Positions 1 to 11,790 are shown, counted from the stretch's first letter. The stretch is 64,000 nt of DNA from Hippopus hippopus (GCA_946811185.2 OX328096.1:70741345-70805344), one strand, 5' to 3'. Numbers and translations: made by a program. The notes: a model not told the origin generated them from the sequence alone.

Positions 1-1130
1 TGGTATGATTTCATGGTTCCTGTTGTATTGGAATACTAATTATTATACACCTGAAAGTTTTCCCAAGAAAATACATGCGGCGCACGCAGATAAAATATCA
101 CATAGGACAAAAAAAATCTGTATCTACACACTGTGAAATACTGTTCCAAATATGGTATGATGACGTCATGATGACGTAACTCACAAGTGGAACAAGTATG
201 TATCCATTTGCAATTTGATTAGTCAAAATTTAACGCTGTTATATTCATCCGCCATTCATAAAAACGAAGTTTTTAGTTTGCTTACTGTGTCGAATAAAAT
301 GTCAACAATTGCATTATTTTTTCATTGAAAGATGTAGATATATAACAAAAGGAAAATTATGCTGTAGTAACTTTACTGGCACTAGTATTTGCTTCTCGTC
401 CCGCAAGAAAATTTTGACATCTGGCTTGACCTTCGGTCTCGCACGATATCAAATTTTTTCACGCAACTCGAATTAAATACATGCACCAGGAAAGTCACTA
501 CAGCAGAATATTCCATATTTATTGCCAGTCCGATAGAGTTACCTCTGTTTGAGTACTCTAATCGTGTATACTGTATACCTGGATATATATGTGTGTTGAA
601 AAATTTGCGAATTACGATTATGGACATTTTGCTTTGGGAAATGTTTACAAATTCAAGACACTGGTTATTTTTCCGTATACTTGTGGTAAAATTTGTGAAC
701 AAAAAATTCTGCGAATTTTTCAAATTCCTGAAATCGCAAAAATTTCAATGTCGCAAACATTTCCACTTATACAGTATATGGTAAGAAAATGAACAAGTCT
801 TGCAAGACATTGTTATACTATTGGAACCAACGTGGTACTTGTAACGTAACATAGCCAAATCATGAACTAACCATAATGGGAAATGAAAATGAGAAATGAG
901 AAATGAGAGCTCTAATATACTTATTCCATAAACACATCACAATAAATTGTCTCAGTGTTAGTGCAGATGGTTGCATTTGATTGTACTTCATATAATTATG
1001 ATGGCATTGCTTTTTGTTTATGGCGGTCCTGGTAGTATGTGTAAATGTGCCTTTAATTGGAAGAGTTCCACTAATGGAAATATGAAATATTACTGAGGAC
1101 TGATTGTATATCATTTCATATTTCAAAACA
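1..1130. other. Upstream intron or intergenic sequence; CRE-like motif
   Basis: No exon or known repeat is recognised. A perfect palindromic TGACGTCA at 161-168 is followed by a half-match TGACGTAA at 172-179, as in CREB/ATF sites. The open frames at 382-792 on both strands are AT-rich and not convincing. Confidence 0.3.
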
Positions 1131-1138
1131 GTTATCAG

Positions 1139-1248
1139 AGGTCAGATGATCTAGTGACAGAGGATGTCAGTGAAGAGCCAAAATCTTTAGATGGTGTTCA
1201 TATATATTTAGATATGGAGGCTGCTGTGTTACTTCCAATGGTTGTCAG
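1139..1248 (+). CDS. Unidentified gene, internal exon A
   Basis: Open in frame as RSDDLVTEDVSEEPKSLDGV followed by HIYLDMEAAVLLPMVV. The acceptor is uncertain (AG at 1131 or 1138). The donor is AG|GTCTGT at 1249, phase 2, which matches exon B. The sequence is acidic then hydrophobic. I do not recognise the family. A hairpin MITE begins about 70 bases after the donor. Confidence 0.5.
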
Positions 1249-1319
1249 GTCTGTATTTCCTACTCTGCTCTTGTCAGCCTTCAACTCTCTGCAGCTATGC
1301 AAGCATGCCATGATGAATT

Positions 1320-1586
1320 TGAGCCATGCTCCGGCAAAAGGGGGCTTAATGCATCTCCTTGATGCATTATACCAAGTAAAAGCCATAACATAATTATGAC
1401 TACATTAAAATTCATTTTGTCTACCAACGAATAAAATTAAGAGGTAGAGCGGTTCTTGGACATTTGGAAAATTGATCAATAGCGAAAGGTTTCGGCTCAG
1501 GTCAGCCTGCGTAGACTGCACAGGCTGACCCGAGTTGATACTTTTGCAAATGCATTAAGCCCCCTTTTCACAGAGCAAGGCTCATT
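1320..1586. repeat. Hairpin MITE (TGAGCCATGCTC ends)
   Basis: The ends TGAGCCATGCTCYGG..AAAGGGGG and CCCCCTTTTCACAGAGCAAG..GCTCA are inverted repeats. It has an internal hairpin TCAGGTCAGCCTGCG/..CAGGCTGACC. Other copies: 6363-6630, 8151-8402, 22364-22597, 23176-23436, 26575-26813, 31280-31512, 35185-35360 (partial), 35497-35728, 45317-45575, 47414-47640, 49582-49838, 62551-62660 (5' part). Confidence 0.65.
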
Positions 1587-1734
1587 TATTTTCACAAAGG
1601 GTATTATTTTTGTCACTTTGTCTGTGCACCAGTGAATCTTTGAAAAAGATACAAGAAAAAAATTCCAGCTACCTTGAACATTTGATTCATTTTGATATTG
1701 TTTTGAAAACTACCCAAATCAGTATATTTTAGTT

Positions 1735-1937
1735 TGAATGTCTTTTGGCAAGACACTGCAGGGCCCCAGCCTAGTACTTGTGAAACTGAGAACACAGATG
1801 AATAAGCACACTTTCACTGTGATATGACTAAAACAATGCTGTAAGCAGTCATGAAAGCATGGATAGGTGCACTGGTCACCATGATATAACTGAAATAATT
1901 TTGAAAATGGTGTTAAACACCACGCAATCAATCAATT
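1735..1937 (+). repeat. SINE fragments in the intron between exons A and B
   Basis: 1735-1845 resembles 41185-41390 (AAGACACTG..CCCAGCCTAGTACTTGTGAAACT). 1849-1937 is the 3' end of the CAATCAATCA SINE (GAAAGCATGGATAGGTGCAC ... ACGCAATCAATCAA). Similar tails: 6833-6895, 25315-25396, 30440-30632. Confidence 0.6.
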
Positions 1938-2032
1938 TAGAAACTGTTTACTGGTAAAGAGTTTTATTACCTAGTGACGTATCAGCTAAGTGAAAGAAGT
2001 TTTTATTTTTTTGTTTGTTTGCATTCTTTTAG

Positions 2033-2180
2033 GGCAAGATTACAGAAGGGTAAATTTTTTGTGTTCCACAATGCTGAAAACTGTTCAATACACCTTATTC
2101 CTCCAGCTTGTTTGGAGAAGGAAGGAGATGTATTTGTGAATGAGACTGAACAATTAAAAGCTCTTGATACCTATTTACAG
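2033..2180 (+). CDS. Unidentified gene, internal exon B
   Basis: Acceptor ATTCTTTTAG before 2033 and donor GTAATT at 2181. It encodes ARLQKGKFFVFHNAENCSIH, LIPPACLEKEGDVFVNETEQ and LKALDTYLQ. Phase 2 in (R codon completed from exon A) and phase 0 out. The composition and splice signals look genuinely coding. A full SINE begins about 20 bases past the donor. Confidence 0.6.
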
Positions 2181-2202
2181 GTAATTTTGTTCATTTGATT
2201 GC

Positions 2203-2505
2203 TGAGCCCTGGTAGCACAGTCTGTAGCATACAGGACTTAAGAATATGGTTCAAGTCCCCAGCATGGCCAATTTCTGTCTGAGGGTTGATAAGAGTAGTT
2301 GCAACTGGATTCATTCCTGTCTCACTGCTGATCATCGTTTTGATGATTGTTATGTGAGAAAACAGCCAGTGGCTTGGAAAGATACTGTTTTGTGCAAAGT
2401 ACTGATAATGGAAACTTGGGAAAGCAAGGATAGGTGCACTGGTCCGCACAATGTAATTAAAGTAATGTTTGAAATGGTGTTAATCACCTAACAATCAATT
2501 AAACA
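2203..2505 (+). mobile_element. tRNA-derived SINE, near full length
   Basis: The 5' tRNA-like part has an A box (CTGGTAGCACAGTCTGTAGC) and B box (GGTTCAAGTCCC), then the family body (CTCACTGCTGATCATCG, AAACAGCCAGTGGCTTGG, GGATAGGTGCACTGG), ending AACAATCAATT. It starts about 20 bases after the donor of exon B. Confidence 0.75.
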
Positions 2506-3160
2506 CCATTTAATTGATTAAGCAATCTTTCATTGAATCTCTTCAGAATGATTTCCAGTAGCCCTTTAATATACAATCCAGTGCTTTAACAACCCTAATG
2601 AAAGAAGCTTTTGAAACAATTGGAGGAAAAGGAGAAAATGCCGGTAAAGAGCATTTTCTCCTTTTCCCCCAATGTTTTCTGCCCCTCCAAAAACAAATTT
2701 CAATTTTTGAATCCCATTTATTTCGTCATCTGCAAATGCGTTCAGTTAGGACAAGTCTAAAATTATGTTGTTTGGTGTAATTAGTTAATCTGTCTCTTTT
2801 GAGCCACATTTAATTTGTCATCTCTGAGTGCTTTCAATACAGACATATAGCTAAGTATGGTATGTGTTTGTACTTAGTACTATTTTCTTACAGAGCTAGC
2901 TTTTGTATCAGTTTGGTGTAGAGGTTTATTTTAGACCAGGAGGTTGTGGGTTAGATCCCTGCTTGGGGCAGGATATTTATGGGTGTTACTGACAATTTAC
3001 TAATATCAGACTGCTCATCCAAATACTGTGCAGGCTAGTATTATATCTGATATCCCATAATTTTCTTATATAGCCTTGTAAATAATATGTAGCACAGTGC
3101 TTTGTATGTGGGGAAAAAAGTCAGTTTTTTGTTTGATAAATGAGTGTTAATTTATTTCAG

Positions 3161-3229
3161 GTATACTGCTGTACTGAACTGCAAGAGGAAATGATGCAAG
3201 AATTTGAGTCTCTATCAGGATCAGATATT
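3161..3229 (+). CDS. Unidentified gene, internal exon C
   Basis: Acceptor TTTATTTCAG before 3161 and donor GTAAGA at 3230. It encodes VYCCTELQEEMMQEFESLSG followed by SDI (23 codons, phase 0 both sides), consistent with exon B. It is probably an amphipathic helix. The next exon is not in the following 7.8 kb of repeats unless it is the 11.04 kb candidate. Confidence 0.55.
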
Positions 3230-4237
3230 GTAAGAATTTTACCTTTTTGAAATTGAAAACACTCAAACAATTCTGCATTTTTACTTTTAAGAAAGCTAGG
3301 TTTTATTACAAAACTTAACCCTGTGAGCGCCAAATATGTGCATCTCCTGGACGCATTATAACATAACAGAATATAACATAAGAACGGAAAGTGTTGTCTC
3401 AGATTGGCCTGCGTGGACTCCATAGGCTGATCCGAGATGATACTTTACGCAAATGTCCAAATGTCCCTTTTAGCGTGTTGCAGGCCATATACAATACATG
3501 TTTAGGACAAGTCTACAATTTTCGATTTTCGTTTAAAGCAATACCATTTCTTGCATTCAAGCATCTATGAAGGCCAGTGTTGTACTTAGATTTTGAAAAC
3601 TTTGTGGCAAGTGTAGAGACTGCTCAGAATGAATAATTTCATAATTTGTTTGGATGTGTTTGGCTTGTCTTCACAGCCATTTCAAATAAATTTTTGTGTG
3701 TTTTTTTTTTTTCACTGAATGAAATGAGGGTACTCTGAAATCTACAATTAAGTCTTTACCCCTAAATATCATATTTCAACAACCTTGAGGAAGAAGCCTT
3801 TTCAAAACACTGGAAAAAGGGCAAAATGCTGGTTACCAGTTTAGTCGTTGGTTAAAGAGTAAACTTTTTGGTGAAAGCAGGTAATGGTACGACAAGAAAA
3901 GTTTGCATATTACTGGTATGAACTGGTTTGGATTAGACTGAAGTCTCTATTTGCCATAATGCTTTCATTACTAATGAATGAAGTTGTATAATCTTGTATT
4001 TTCATGGATGCTAAATTTTAGTTTAACCCAATACCACACAATGCAGACTGTTAATGAACTAAATGAAGGTGACTTTGGAAAACACTCTGTGAGAAAGAGA
4101 AACAAGCATTTTCTTCTTTTCCCACAATGCTTGCTGCCCTGTCTAAGGCAGATTTCAATCTTTAAGCCATGTTGGATCTGACCAGTCTAAAATTTTATTG
4201 TTTGGTAAAGATGGAGTTCCTGCTCATTCAGTTTTTA

Positions 4238-4391
4238 TTATACCCCCGCAAAACAAATGTTTTCGGGGGTATACTGGAATCACCCTGTCTGTATGTTTGT
4301 CCGTCTGTGTGTCCGTCCGTGTACAAATAATTGCCTGTTTCTGTCAAAGCGCTGGCGGGGGTATTAAGTCACATTCAGTGACAGCTCTAGT
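4238..4391 (+). mobile_element. Short ATACCCCCGC element (Helentron-like, minimal)
   Basis: It begins TTATACCCCCGCAAAAC and its hairpin partner TTTTCGGGGGTAT, then GTCCGTCTGTGTGTCCGTCC. It ends GGCGGGGGTATTAAGTC and GACAGCTCTAGTT. Two relatives lie at 20116-20294 and 20824-21130. The CTCTAGTT end and the hairpin match the larger elements. Confidence 0.55.
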
Positions 4392-4779
4392 TATATTTCT
4401 CTTTATAGGAATCAAAGTCATTTCCAATGGAATTTTACTTCACAAATCCCACAATTCTCATCACAGTTTCTCCAAGAGGGCAGCTGGCTGGACTAGAAAT
4501 AACTTCATCCTGATCATAAAGCTGGTTGTAGATTTACCGGAAATAGCAGATATCATCAATATTATGGAATATAATGGACATGTATATAGCTATCTATGGG
4601 GTTTTGGTTGTTTAAAGGGAGCTACTCAGATTTTTATAATCTCACCAAGCTTAAAAAATGATTTATCACTAAATTGACCCTTGTCCTGCTAAATAAGTGG
4701 AATTCAACTTTCAAGCCGATAGTAAAAACCCATATTTTTGTTATTTCAAAAGTATTACTGGGGGAAAGATATCTCCTTA

Positions 4780-4856
4780 TCGGACAGTGTAGATCTAAGA
4801 TCAGACTGCACATTCTGTGCAGTCTGATCTTGATCTACACTGTCTGCTAAAGGTCA
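4780..4856. repeat. GATCAAGATCAGACTGCAC hairpin repeat
   Basis: CAGTGTAGATCTAAGATCAG pairs with CTGATCTTGATCTACACTG across TGCACATTCTGTGCA. Other copies: 24657-24722, 46985-47036, partial at 48393-48425 and 5460-5515. It is the central palindrome of the second TTAA MITE family. Confidence 0.6.
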
Positions 4857-5988
4857 CTGAGTCGCGCTTAGCAGCCTAAGGGTTAAGTAAGCCAATATTT
4901 GGCAAATTACCAGTTAAGAAGAAAGACAGAAGTAAGTAAAAAAAATCTTTAATGATATTTCCATAATAGGCTATCTTGCCTCTTACAGTATTTAATGATT
5001 TCATTATAGAGTTTTGCATAGACTTGCGAGAATACCACATGACCAATAACACATGTTTATTACCTAGATTCGTATCAGTATGATGATGTCATATCCAATG
5101 TAATTAAAACTGACAGAGTTACAGATTGTAAAACCACTATCCCCTTATTTGAACAACCAAAATTTCACTTTTTTTATTGAATATATGATTTTAATAATAA
5201 ATATTTTTAGCTGTTTTTATCAGTATTTTACAAGAAATTTTGATTTACTGCATAAAAGCCAAATACCTCCCTTTAATATGACATTCTGTATTAAATTTAA
5301 AAAAAAATTAAAATGTTGGGAGAGGGGATGGAAAGAAAAAAGAGGCACGATACAGGTGAAGAAAAAGAAAGAGCTGATGCTTTCTTTGTCTCTTGGGTTT
5401 GACAGCACATGTGATTGTTAACTAACATTGTTGGCGAAGCTGTTGCAGACAGCGTGAAACAAGATCGGACTGCACATTCCTGGCACACTGCACCTGAATC
5501 TGCACTGTCCAGTAGATAGTGAGATGTAGTCTGACCAAAAGCAGCCCTTATGAAATAATGCAGTGTTTTTATGGCCCTTTGGAAGAAGCTTTTCGAAAAC
5601 TTTGTGTGAAAACTGAAAAAGCAAAAAATGCTGGAAACACACATTTATGTCTTTTCCTGCAATTCATATGTGCCTTTCTGAAGGTAATTTTGATCATTTA
5701 ATTCTTTACCAAAAGACTTTTCCAAATTGAAAGAATTTGCAAACGATCAATTAAATAGGGATCAAACGTTGGATTTTGTCATTGTAAGGGTAGAAATTAT
5801 TTTAGGAAAAGAAGAAAGTACTGGTTACCAGCATTTTCTCCATTTCAAAAATGTTTTCGAAAGCCCTCTTCTATAGGATCATTAAAATTTGGGATTGTGT
5901 GGTATAGGGTTAAACAGTCAATTTGACAAAGTTTTCCCATAGTGTTTTCCTAAGTTTCTTTCCCCAGAATTGTTTTGTAAAAGGTTAA

Positions 5989-6198
5989 CCTTTTCCTTCA
6001 CACGCCCGAGTATTAACAACGCTGAGAAGAGAGCCTTTTGAAAATGTTGTTGGAAAAGGAGAAAATGCTTGTAGCTGGTCACATGCATTTTCTCCTATTC
6101 CTGTAATATTTTCTGACCTTTCACGAAATGAATATCAACATTGGAGCAACATTCTTCCATTGCTTTCAATTTAAATGGGTCTGAAAATTGTTAAAGGG
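5989..6198 (+). repeat. TTAA-flanked piggyBac-like MITE
   Basis: TTAA at 5985 and 6199. Hairpin GAGAAAATGC/GCATTTTCTC at about 6058-6094 with an enlarged loop. Forward orientation. Confidence 0.65.
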
Positions 6199-9100
6199 TT
6201 AAAGGTGTGTTTAGCATGACTACATGTGAGTTGGTGATCATGACACAGAGAGGGGACAAGTTGTTATAAATACTGTTGGTGGCTATTGTTGTTGTTGTTT
6301 TAACTTTTAAAACATGTATTTTGTAGTCACTTTCCCTCCTTCCTTATTTATACATACATGAATGAGTCATACTCTGTGAAAAGGGGGTTTAATATATCTA
6401 CCAAAAGTATCAGTTTATGTTAGCCTGCACAGTTCACACAGGCTGACCTGGGTCAAAACTTTTTGTTATTGATCAGTTTTCTGTATGTAAAAGGACCTGT
6501 CTACCTCTTTATTTGTTTGGTTGTTAGACAAAATTGATTTTATGGATCAAGAATTATGTGATGATTTGCTTGGTATAATGGATCATGGAGATACATGTAC
6601 ATTCAACCCCATTTTCCCAGAGCATTGCTCAAAGGATACTTAAGATTACCAACGATACATAGTTTACTATGACGTATAATTTACAGTTATCAGTTATTGT
6701 TAAAGTTTGTCTTGCTCATCTGAGCACATATATTTTCTTGTGATATTTTACTACAAGTATTTGCCATGTCTTTCAAATACATTTTTAGCTCCCCTGAGCA
6801 TAAACGCCTGGAAGATGAGTTCTTTAGATATGTTTCTTTGTCATGTGGCTTCAATATTTATGAAACAGCGTTAAACACCATACTATCAATCAACATTTAT
6901 GTTATAATTGTAAAAGCCAAACTTTTGCCTAAATGTTAATGAACCTTTGTCTTGATAGTATATCTTGCTTAAAATTAGATCTCTTAATAGTAGTAGTTTT
7001 TGATAACTTTTGTCCAAGAACAAAATGGGATATCATAAGATCATTACGGGATCTTTTGTCTACTCTTTTAAGATTATGTGGGACCTTTTGTTCACTGAGG
7101 AAAAAATTGTGTGAGACCTTTTGTCCACCCTGGCACATTTATGTGGGACCAAAGAAATGATGTGAGACCTATTGATTGTGGGACCTCTTGTCTGGCTTTC
7201 CATATGGACAGACGTAAAATGAGTTGAATTAGATTTGAATTTAATTTATCCATGACCATATGCAGCTGCAGTACACAGATTAAAAAGAGAATGCTTGTGA
7301 CAGACAAGAGTTCATTTTTCCCTCAATATTTCTATAGCATTCCATGCAGTATTTTCCATACCGATATTTCTTCTTAATATCACTTGTACTAGTCAATGTC
7401 TTGTCTAAACATGTGCTTGTTTTAAGTTTACCAAACATCAAAATGTTGGACTCATCCACAATGAAAGCATTTGCAGACAACAAAAAAGCAAAATCACTGT
7501 TGCTCAAATGATAAATTGTGTCTGGGAAATGGTAGAAAACATTGTGAGAAAAGGAGAAAATGCTGTTTCCCAGCATTTTCTCCTTTCCTGTCAATTTTTT
7601 CAAAGTTTTTTCCCTTCAAAGGACTTAAAAACTTGGATTAAGTGGTCAAAGGCTAAAAAGTGTCAGTAACACCGTTTGTTCTGTTATCTGATGGGGATTT
7701 ATCCCTTTACCACACAATCCTGTTTTAACAATCCTGGGAAAGAAAGCTTTAAAAACATTATGGAAATAGGAGAAAATGCTGAGAAACCATATTTTCTCCT
7801 TTTCACACAATGTTTTTCTACTTACTTAGAGGTAAGTTTCATCATTTGAGCCACCTTTGATTCGTTGTCTGCAAGTGCTTTGAATTGGCACAGGTCTAAA
7901 ATTTTGTGGTGTGGTAAAAAGGTGAGTAAGAAGAGGAATAGCACATTCCCACATGCAGGCAGCTTTTGTAGTGGTGCAGCAGACAGCTTTGAAACATTGT
8001 TGCAAAAGGAGAAATTGCTTGTAACTAATAGCAGGTGCTTACTACTTTCACTGAAATATTTCACATGTATGGTACTTGTGTATTATTTCTTGATATTTCT
8101 ATTTGTTGAATACTATTCTACTGTATTTATTGAGTACTCAAACATGTATATGAGCCATGCTTTGTGAAAATGGAAGTTATTGCATCTGCAAAAAGTGTCA
8201 ACCCATTTCAGTCTGTGCAGTTCACATAGGCTGACTTAGGTTGAAACTTTCTGTTATCAGGCAATTTCCTTCTTCTCAAAGGACCAGTCTCCTTAGTGAT
8301 TGAATCTGTTGATAGACAAAATGGATTTTACAGATCCATAATTATGTGATGACTTGTTTGGTACAATACATCATGGAGATGTATAGATAGAGCACAGCTC
8401 ATACATGTATATTTTGGATGTTTTCAGTCATCTAAAGTAAATTTGTTTCGGAGGTAATGGTTGAAAAGTCTTTTTTGACCACACTGTTGGTGCATATATT
8501 TGAAATATTGAGAGGGTTGTATTATTTTAACCCTTTATCAAACAATCCCAAGTTTTTACTTCTGAGAAAGAAGGCTTCTGAAAATGTGGTAAAAGGAGAA
8601 AATGCTGCAAACCAGCATTTTTCTCCTTTTCCGACAATTTTTATCTACCATTTTGAAGACAAATCCTGTCATGAAAGGAAATGAAATGTGGGTAAAAGAG
8701 AAAAGAGATGGCTGCCAGCTACCTTTTTAAGGCAGATTCTGTCATGTGCACCATATTCATTGGTCATTTGCAAATGTATTTAACATTGATGATTTTAAAA
8801 TTTTATTGATTGGTAAAGATTTAAATTATTAATTATTTAAGGTATTATGGTTAGTGCTTACAACATACCAACATGTATTTCCATATTGTTATTATATTTA
8901 TTATAATTACTATATTTGGTGTTAAATTTGGTGTTATTGTTATAGTTGGTGTTATATACAAAGAAATAATAAAGCATGACATTACCAAGCTTGTTTCGAC
9001 TGGTTGTCATATTAAAGCTGTATTTTTTTTTGTATGACATCCTTTTCTGTCACTCTAATTATTCTAAGAACCAATACCACACATATATAGCTTTTTAACC

Positions 9101-9432
9101 CCTTTACTGCACAATGCTGACTTTAATCAACCCTGGGAAAGAGGCCTTTTGAAAATATGGGAAAAGGAGAAAATGCTGGTAACCAGCATTTTCTCCTTTT
9201 ACCACAATGTTTTTTAACCTTTCAAAGAAAAATTGCCTCTTTTGAGCCACTTTGAAATTGTCGTCTTCAAATGCCCTCAATTTGGACAAGGCTAAAATTC
9301 TGATGTCTGGTAAAGGGATAAATCCCTTTTGTGTACAGGTTTTTCAAACAGAGAGAGAAAAGAAGCAATTCTTGTTTCATGTTCCGCAAAGGGTTTGTGT
9401 TTGCACTTAACATTTGCCATATTGTAAAAAGA

Positions 9433-9850
9433 TTAATCCTTTTCCATACATCCCTGACTTTTGAGGAACCTAACATTGCGACATGATTCGTTCCTCTCTC
9501 ACCGCTGACCCTTGTTTCGATGATGGCTATGTGGGAAAGCAGCCAGTGGCTTTGAAAGAATATTGTGCGGAATACTGGTAAAAGAAATTGCAGGAAAGCA
9601 TGGATAGGTGTGCCGCAATGTAACTGAAATAATGTCGAAAACACCAAACAATCAATCAATCATTAGAGGAACCTAAGGAAGACAGCTTTTGAAAAACATT
9701 GTGGGAAAAGAACGACCTGCTGGTAATCAGCACTTTCTCCTTTTCCAACAATGTTTTCTACCCTTCCAAAAAAAAAATTTCAATGTCTGAGCCACATTTA
9801 TTTTGTCTTCTGCAAATGCCTCCAATGTGGACAATTCTAAAAGTTTTTGG
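9433..9850 (+). repeat. piggyBac-like MITE interrupted by a SINE
   Basis: The left part (about 9433-9473) and right part (9666-9850) belong to one MITE. The 192-base SINE between them is flanked by GAGGAACCTAA at 9463-9473 and 9666-9676. Confidence 0.7.
9474..9665 (+). mobile_element. 5'-truncated tRNA-derived SINE with 11-bp TSD
   Basis: The body matches the 3' two-thirds of the SINE at 2203-2505 (CTCTCACCGCTGACC, AAGCAGCCAGTGGCTT, GGAAAGCATGGATAGGTG) and ends CAATCAATCAATCA. The 11-bp target duplication shows target-primed retroposition. Confidence 0.75.
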
Positions 9851-9892
9851 TATGGTCACTAGAATTAATTCTTTGCCAGACAACAAAATTTT

Positions 9893-10182
9893 AGATTGAT
9901 TGATTGTATAGTGTTTAATACCGTTTTCAACATTATTTCAGTTATATCGTATCAAGCTTTCCTGGAGTCTCTTATCAGTACTTCGCACATTTTTATTTCC
10001 AAGCCACTGGCTGCTTTCCCACATAACCATTGTCAAGACAATGGTCAATGGTGGGAGAGGAATGAATCCTGTCACAATGACTATCATCAATCCTCGGAAA
10101 GAAATTGGCCAAGCCAGGGATCAAACCTACGAACCCCTGTTCTCAAGTCCTGCATACTACCGACTGAGCTACCAGGGCTCGG
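9893..10182 (-). mobile_element. tRNA-derived SINE, near full length, reverse
   Basis: Read on the minus strand: GAGCCCTGGTAGCTCAGTCG (A box), GGTTCGTAGGTTTGATCCC (B box), family body, tail TCAATCAATC at 9893. The clearest tRNA-like head in the window. Confidence 0.8.
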
Positions 10183-10276
10183 CACAAAATTTTAGACTTG
10201 TACATGTATGCTAAAGGCATTTGCAGGCCACAAATTAATTTTGGCTCAGTTATGGAATTTTTGCCTTTTTTGTTAA

Positions 10277-10497
10277 CCCTTTACCCAACAATCCCAGGTT
10301 TTAATGACCCTGAAAGAAAAGGCTTTTGAAAACATTGTGGGAAAAGGAGAAAATGCTGGTAACCAGCATTTTCTCCTCTTCCCACAATTTTTTCTGCACT
10401 ATCAAAGACAGAAATCATGATTTGAGCTACACTCAGCGTGTCATCTGCAAATGCTTTCATTTTTATCCGGCCCAAAACTTTGTCGTTTGGTAAAGAG
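10277..10497 (+). repeat. TTAA-flanked piggyBac-like MITE (well-preserved reference copy)
   Basis: TTAA at 10273-10276 and 10498-10501 flanks a 221-bp element starting CCCTTTACCCAAC and ending GTTTGGTAAAGAG. The central hairpin is GAGAAAATGCTGGT/ACCAGCATTTTCTC at about 10348-10377, with a wider stem ACATTGTGGGAAAAG. Terminal CCC next to a TTAA duplication is the signature of the piggyBac superfamily; no transposase is present. Confidence 0.75.
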
Positions 10498-10800
10498 TTA
10501 AAGGGTAAGAAAACTTCTGTTAAAAGGAAAAAAAATGTATGTTACTAGAATTTCCATGTTCAATAAGCCTTCTTCATGGTCCTTTCACTTTTCACCATAC
10601 AACAAAATTATAGACTTGAAACCATTTGAAGGGGAAACATTCAAGATGGCTCGAAAGAAGGGGTCCGTGTTTGAGATTTCTAGCATTTTCTCCTTTCCCA
10701 CAATGTTTTCAATTGTGTTTTACCAAACAGTTGCTAGTACATGGGGCTGTTTGGTAAAGAGTCAAATATGGAATTGTTCGGTAATGGGTTACCTCTATAG

Positions 10801-11019
10801 TCTTTACCTTCGACAAAATTTTGGACATGTCCAAATTGAAAACATTTGCAGATGATAAATTAAAGGTGGTTAATATGACGAAAGTAGCCCTTGATAGGGT
10901 AGGAAACAATGTGGGAAAAGGAGAAAATGCTGGTTACCAGCTTTTTCTCTTTTTCCAACAATGTTTTCAAAAGCCTTCTTCCTTTGGGTTGTCAAAAGTC
11001 GTGTTTGTTTTGTAAGGGG
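10801..11019 (-). repeat. piggyBac-like MITE abutting the exon D acceptor
   Basis: Reverse orientation: TCTTTACCTTCGACAAAATT to TGTAAGGGG with TTAA at 11020-11023. The sequence right after TTAA (ACTTTCTCTACACAG) is the polypyrimidine tract and acceptor of the possible exon D. Confidence 0.65.
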
Positions 11020-11038
11020 TTAAACTTTCTCTACACAG

Positions 11039-11211
11039 TTACCACCAGTATATATTCATTTTCTATAGCGGGCAATACATTTGTTGTGCATGGCAATGCA
11101 GAAACTGTTTATCGAAGGAAGGGAAGACGATCTGCACTGTTTCAGTATTCGATGTCGGAATCCTGGCCCTTTGGATCGGACTTCATCTACGCGAAACTGA
11201 GCAGGATTTGA
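11039..11211 (+). CDS. Possible last exon D of the upstream unidentified gene (reading frame ambiguous)
   Basis: Acceptor TCTCTACACAG ends at 11038, immediately after a MITE end. From a phase-1 upstream exon it reads TTSIYSFSIAGNTFVVHGNA, ETVYRRKGRRSALFQYSMSE, SWPFGSDFIYAKLSRI, stop at 11209. Exon C leaves in phase 0, which from 11039 stops early. A second acceptor (TTTTCTATAG, exon from 11069) in phase 0 gives about 41 codons ending in LDRTSSTRN. Either an exon is missing between C and D or the 11069 acceptor is used. No family recognised. Confidence 0.35.
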
Positions 11212-11379
11212 AACAGTTGACACGCCCTATTATCACAGTTTTTTATGTTAGTGTATTTTTATCCATCTACCTTACTGTAAATTATGGTACAAAATGGTCA
11301 AATTTAATATAGTATGAAGTGACTGGTACGAAAGGGTCAAGGTACGAAATGTTTGTAATTCTCTGGCAACTCCCCATTC

Positions 11380-11790
11380 GGCAAATCTCGGGTGATTCGT
11401 ATATTCTATTGCGGGATCGTCCGAGTTATGACGAATGGTAAGTTCCCATCATTCCTCGCGGTGACGGGTTGTAAGTATTTCGTGACAGTTGTGGCTCAAT
11501 TTAGAGACTAGAAACGGCATCAGTCAACATAAAAAGATAAACGGAGAAGAATTGTGAAATCAAGCAGCTATTCTACTCTAAAACCCATGTCGACTTAAGA
11601 TGTTGATATCATTTTGAAACATATTAAACTCAAATACGTACTCTACATATTTCCTTTAGTAAGTTCTTATTCAAATTGGCGACCGAAATCATGATTCTTT
11701 GCTGATATTGATCATGATCAGTAGAGATGGAGCCATTTTGTTTTTCGCCTGATACTGTACAGTACTGGCAGTATTTTTCTGCGCTGTAAG
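11380..11790 (+). promoter_or_regulatory. LENG8: Candidate LENG8 promoter / 5' non-coding exon
   Basis: This repeat-free, relatively CpG-containing stretch lies between the possible end of the upstream gene (11,211) and the first LENG8 coding exon. At 11727 an ATG in good context (GAGATGG, with GCCATTTTG resembling a YY1 core) opens a 20-codon frame ending at TAA 11787. A donor-like CT|GTAAGA overlaps its end. Splicing that donor to 13015 puts the 13017 ATG out of frame with this short frame, so it would act as a 5' UTR or uORF. Inferred from position only. Confidence 0.35.

Noticed and set aside
382..784. Overlapping 113- and 131-codon frames on opposite strands
   Set aside because: AT-rich and mutually antisense, with no splice signals or recognisable motif.
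10163..10182. Functional tRNA gene on the minus strand
   Set aside because: The tRNA-like head lacks a complete acceptor stem and is followed by the SINE body; it is a SINE promoter.
10281..10475. Many frames containing [21 protein letters not shown] peptides (e.g. here, 26341, 49091, 60712)
   Set aside because: They are translations of the central hairpin of the TTAA-type MITE; the same peptide appears wherever the MITE lies in that register.
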